Source: CAZWUZ01 sp964637655 [NCBI: uncultured bacterium] | GTDB lineage: Bacteria > DAOPZR01 | Assembly (NCBI GenBank): GCA_964637655.1 | Contig: CAZWUZ010000032.1 | Coordinates: forward strand, 1-7,613 | Direction: 5' to 3' | DNA: 7,613 bases | Shown here: piece by piece, positions 5,317 through 7,613 of the stretch | How the letters are laid out: every line of letters begins with the position of its first letter | Position numbering within the stretch: position 1 is the first letter of the stretch | Translations under genes and position numbers: made by a program | Notes under the pieces: generated by a model | What the model was told of the DNA's origin: nothing | The model's database searches: none | The model's input: only the letters and a program-made list of their open reading frames with translations

Positions 5317-7513
5317 CCTGCTGGCGGGACTCAATCCCGAGCAGCAGCAGGCGGTGCGCCACCTGCACGGCCCGCTGCTTGTCTATGCCGGGGCGGGGAG
5401 CGGCAAGACGCGGGTCATCACCCACCGCATCGCCAACCTGATCGCCCACGGGACACCCGCGTACCATATCCTCGGGCTGACCTTCACCAACCATGCCGCG
5501 CGCGAAATGCGCGCGCGCATCGCGCGGCTGGCGGGGACGGAACCCGACGGGCTGACGCTGGCGACGTTCCATTCCTTCTGCGCCCGCCTGCTGCGCCGCG
5601 AAAAGGTGCGCGAGGGGTTCACCATCTACGACGAGCAGGACCAGCTGGCGCTGCTCAAGCGCATCCACGCCGACCTCGGGCTCGAGGGGAAGCAGTTCGC
5701 GCCGCAGCTCTCGCGGCATGTTATCGACCGGAGCAAGGACGAACTGCTCGGGCCTGACGACGTGGCGCGTACGGGCACGGAGGCGTGGCTGGTGCAGGTC
5801 TACCGCGCCTACGAACAGGCGCTGGCGGCGCAGAATGCCTTCGATTACGGTGACCTGCTCGGGCACGCGGTGCGCCACCTGCGGGAGCACCCGGAGCGGC
5901 GTGACGCCTGCCGCGCGCGCTGGACGCACCTGCTGGTCGACGAGTACCAGGATACCAACGCGGTGCAGTACGAACTGCTGCGCGAACTGACGGGGACGGA
6001 AGGGAACCTCTGCGTGGTGGGCGACGAGCGGCAGTCGATCTACGGGTGGCGCGGTGCGTGCAGCGACAACGTGAAAAAGTTCCGCCGCGATTTTCCCGCG
6101 TTGCTGACCGTCGACCTGACGCGCAACTACCGCTCGGCGCAGGCCATTCTCGACCTTGCCAACCGCCTGCTGCGCACGGGGGCGCACGCGCAGGCGCCGC
6201 CGCTGCGCGCGGCGGCGGGGCGCGGCGAGACGCCGCGCGTGCAGGTGCTCGACAAGGACATCTACGAGGCGTTCGCGGTCAGCGACGGGATCAGCGCGCT
6301 GCGCGCGCGCGGGGTGCCGCTGCGCGAGATGGCGGTGATGTACCGCGCGCACTGGCAGTCGCGCGCCATCGAGGACGTGCTGCGGCGCAACAGCATCCCC
6401 TACCAGATCGTCAGCGGTACGGGGTTTTACGAGCGGCGCGAGGTCAAGGACCTGCTCGCCTACCTCAAGTTCATCGTCAACCCGCGCGACCTGACCGCGT
6501 TCGAACGCATCGCCAACGTGCCGCCGCGCGGCATCGGGGAGAAGGCGTGGGAGATCATCCTTGCGGCGCTGCGCGGGGACCCGGAACGCCTGGCGGAGCT
6601 CAAGGGGGCGGCGCGGCGCGGGTTCGAGGCGCTCATCGGCAGCGTCACGCGCTGGCGCAACGACCCGCACCTGCTCGCCTCGCCCGGCGACCTGCTCGAG
6701 GCGATCCTCGCGGAGACGAAGTACCTGCAGGTGTTCGACCGCGAGGAAAGCGTGCAGCGCGAGGTGCGCGAGGAGAACGTCGGGGAACTGATCACCCTCG
6801 CGCGGCAGTTCAGCGCGGAGGAGGAGGGGGGCGGCACGGCGGCCTTCCTCGAGGAGATGTGCCTGGTCTCCGACGCGGACGAGCGTGATGACGATGCCGA
6901 GCGCGTGTCGCTGATGACCCTGCACGCGGCCAAGGGCCTGGAATTCGACGCGGTCTTTCTCGTCGGGGTCGAGGAAGGACTGCTCCCCCACGAGAGCCAT
7001 ATGCACGACCGCGCGGAGATCGAGGAGGAGCGGCGGCTGCTCTACGTCGGCATCACCCGCGCGCGGCAGCACCTGCACCTTTCCGCGGCGCGCGAGCGGC
7101 GTGTGTTCGGCACCATCCGCTACCCGCAGCCGTCGCGCTTCCTGCGCGAGTGCGGGGTGGTGCGCAGCGACGGCGATGCGGCGCAGACGCCGCCGCCGGA
7201 ACGTGTCGTACCGGCAGCGCGTCCGGCGGCGGGAACGCCGACCGGCTGGGTTCTGCCGGCCAACGCCGCCCCGGCGCCGTTCCGCCCGGCGGCCCGTCCC
7301 GCACCCGCGGCCCGCCCCGCGGCGCCGCGTGGGCCGCTGCAACCCGCGCCCGCGGCGGCAGTTATCGTCGAGCATGCGCGGTTCGGGCGCGGCAGGGTGC
7401 TGCGCCGCTGGGGGAGCGGCGAGCAGGAATCGGTGGAAGTGCAGTTCGACAGCGTCGGGACGAAGACCCTGCGGGTGGCCTACGCCAACCTGCGCGGCCT
7501 CCCCCCCGCCTGA
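5309..7513 (+). CDS. uvrD: ATP-dependent 3'-5' DNA helicase, UvrD/PcrA/Rep family (superfamily 1A)
   Basis: 734 aa, normal length for UvrD/PcrA. It unwinds DNA in the 3'-5' direction using ATP, in nucleotide excision and mismatch repair, in clearing replication blocks and, for UvrD/PcrA, at stalled RNA polymerase. All motifs are present: Q motif LNPEQQQAV (8-16), Walker A AGAGSGKT (27-34), Ia TFTNHAAREM (59-68), Ib TFHSFC (86-91), Walker B VDEYQDTN (210-217), motif III VVGDERQSIYGWRGA (236-250), IV LTRNYRS (270-276), the EVKDLLAYLKFIVNP and PPRGIG segments of the 2A/2B region (378-410), V TLHAAKGLEFD (537-547) and VI RRLLYVGITRAR (575-586). Motif III reads GDER where GDDD or GDDR is more usual, a mild substitution. 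Residues about 621-684 form an Ala/Pro/Arg linker, and 685-728 (VEHARFGRGRV ... TLRVAYANL) look like the Tudor-like RNA-polymerase-binding tail of PcrA/UvrD. It overlaps the RseC-like gene by 8 bases and is the last gene of the run. uvrD and pcrA are not separable from sequence alone; Rep is less likely because of the tail. Confidence 0.97.
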   Translation: MADLLAGLNPEQQQAVRHLHGPLLVYAGAGSGKTRVITHRIANLIAHGTPAYHILGLTFTNHAAREMRARIARLAGTEPDGLTLATFHSFCARLLRREKVREGFTIYDEQDQLALLKRIHADLGLEGKQFAPQLSRHVIDRSKDELLGPDDVARTGTEAWLVQVYRAYEQALAAQNAFDYGDLLGHAVRHLREHPERRDACRARWTHLLVDEYQDTNAVQYELLRELTGTEGNLCVVGDERQSIYGWRGACSDNVKKFRRDFPALLTVDLTRNYRSAQAILDLANRLLRTGAHAQAPPLRAAAGRGETPRVQVLDKDIYEAFAVSDGISALRARGVPLREMAVMYRAHWQSRAIEDVLRRNSIPYQIVSGTGFYERREVKDLLAYLKFIVNPRDLTAFERIANVPPRGIGEKAWEIILAALRGDPERLAELKGAARRGFEALIGSVTRWRNDPHLLASPGDLLEAILAETKYLQVFDREESVQREVREENVGELITLARQFSAEEEGGGTAAFLEEMCLVSDADERDDDAERVSLMTLHAAKGLEFDAVFLVGVEEGLLPHESHMHDRAEIEEERRLLYVGITRARQHLHLSAARERRVFGTIRYPQPSRFLRECGVVRSDGDAAQTPPPERVVPAARPAAGTPTGWVLPANAAPAPFRPAARPAPAARPAAPRGPLQPAPAAAVIVEHARFGRGRVLRRWGSGEQESVEVQFDSVGTKTLRVAYANLRGLPPA

Positions 7514-7521
7514 CAGCATAT

Positions 7522-7613
7522 GCGTTTCAACCACGGAGCCCGCGAAACGTCGGGGAACCACGCGGAGAACGGCAGCAAAGCGTTCACCGCAGAGCACACA
7601 GAGCACGCAGAGA
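7522..7613. repeat. Degenerate CAC..GAG intergenic repeat, truncated by window end
   Basis: After the helicase stop there is no recognisable gene. The sequence consists of recurring CAC..GAG units: CACGGAG (7532-7538), CACGCGGAG (7559-7567), CACCGCAGAG (7585-7594), CACACAGAG (7595-7603) and CACGCAGAG (7604-7612), the last three directly in tandem with a 9-10 base period. A longer imperfect direct repeat links gcgtttcaaccacggagc (7522-7539) with gcgttcaccgcagagc (7580-7595). From memory, similar CCACAGAG/CACGGAG stretches recur between genes in several bacterial groups, including PVC bacteria. The region is poorer in GC and richer in purine than the genes. A 6-bp inverted repeat (7523-7528 with 7544-7549) is present but has no T-tract, so no terminator is claimed. 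Confidence 0.6.

Noticed and set aside
7501-7507. Seven-C run at the end of the helicase gene
   Set aside because: It could be a sequencing or slippage site but would change only the last two or three residues, so it does not affect the call.
7516-7523. Palindrome GCATATGC just after the helicase stop
   Set aside because: An 8-base palindrome alone is not evidence of an operator, and there is no second copy or promoter beside it.
7523-7549. Possible terminator hairpin CGTTTC...GAAACG after the helicase
   Set aside because: Only 6 bp of stem with a 15-base loop and no following T-tract; probably chance or part of the repeat.
5282-7606. Antisense open frame of 774 codons covering the helicase gene
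   Set aside because: It is an exact shadow of uvrD. The protein is Arg/Ala/His-rich with no domain I recognise, and long antisense frames are expected where third positions are nearly all G or C.
7520-7613. Open frame from ATG 7520 to the window end (30 codons and continuing)
   Set aside because: It has no Shine-Dalgarno and its codons fall directly on the CAC..GAG repeat units, so it is more likely a by-product of the repeat than a gene.

Overview
This is a very GC-rich bacterial window (about 70% GC by eye). Every real gene lies on the + strand, and the genes are packed with almost no spacing. From position 1 to 7513 there is a single run of seven genes, each start overlapping the stop before it by 1 to 17 bases. 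The run looks like one translationally coupled operon whose promoter lies upstream of the window.

Layout: (1) the 3' part of gatA, 1-702; (2) gatB, 699-2138; (3) an unrecognised membrane protein, 2135-3565, with an Ala/Pro-rich N-terminus, two membrane helices and a long helical cytoplasmic part; (4) a small membrane protein, about 3549-3899, with an N-terminal RING/PHD-like zinc finger (eight Cys/His ligands in C4HC3 order); (5) a PP-loop ATPase of the tRNA-thiouridylase kind, 3899-4879, with a C-terminal domain that looks like NFACT-R; (6) an RseC/MucC-like redox membrane protein, about 4867-5316; (7) a UvrD/PcrA-type superfamily 1 helicase, 5309-7513. The last 100 bases (7514-7613) hold a non-coding degenerate repeat of CAC...GAG units that runs off the window.

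How the genes fit together: GatA and GatB are two of the three subunits of the GatCAB amidotransferase, which makes Gln-tRNA and/or Asn-tRNA by transamidation. The PP-loop protein probably thiolates tRNA, so two of the recognisable functions concern tRNA. The RseC-like protein and the helicase have no obvious link to them beyond sharing a transcript. The helical membrane protein and the zinc-finger membrane protein are adjacent and overlapping, and may be partners; this pair is the least understood part of the window.

Organism: a Gram-negative bacterium is suggested by the RseC-like protein and by a GatB carrying the four-cysteine motif. The prokaryotic RING finger, the NFACT-R-type thiouridylase and the CAC..GAG intergenic repeats together remind me of PVC-group bacteria (Verrucomicrobiota, Kiritimatiellota, Lentisphaerota, Planctomycetota). 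That placement is a guess from memory, not something the sequence proves. I saw no RNA gene, insertion sequence, CRISPR array or phage gene, and most of the window is ordinary housekeeping sequence.
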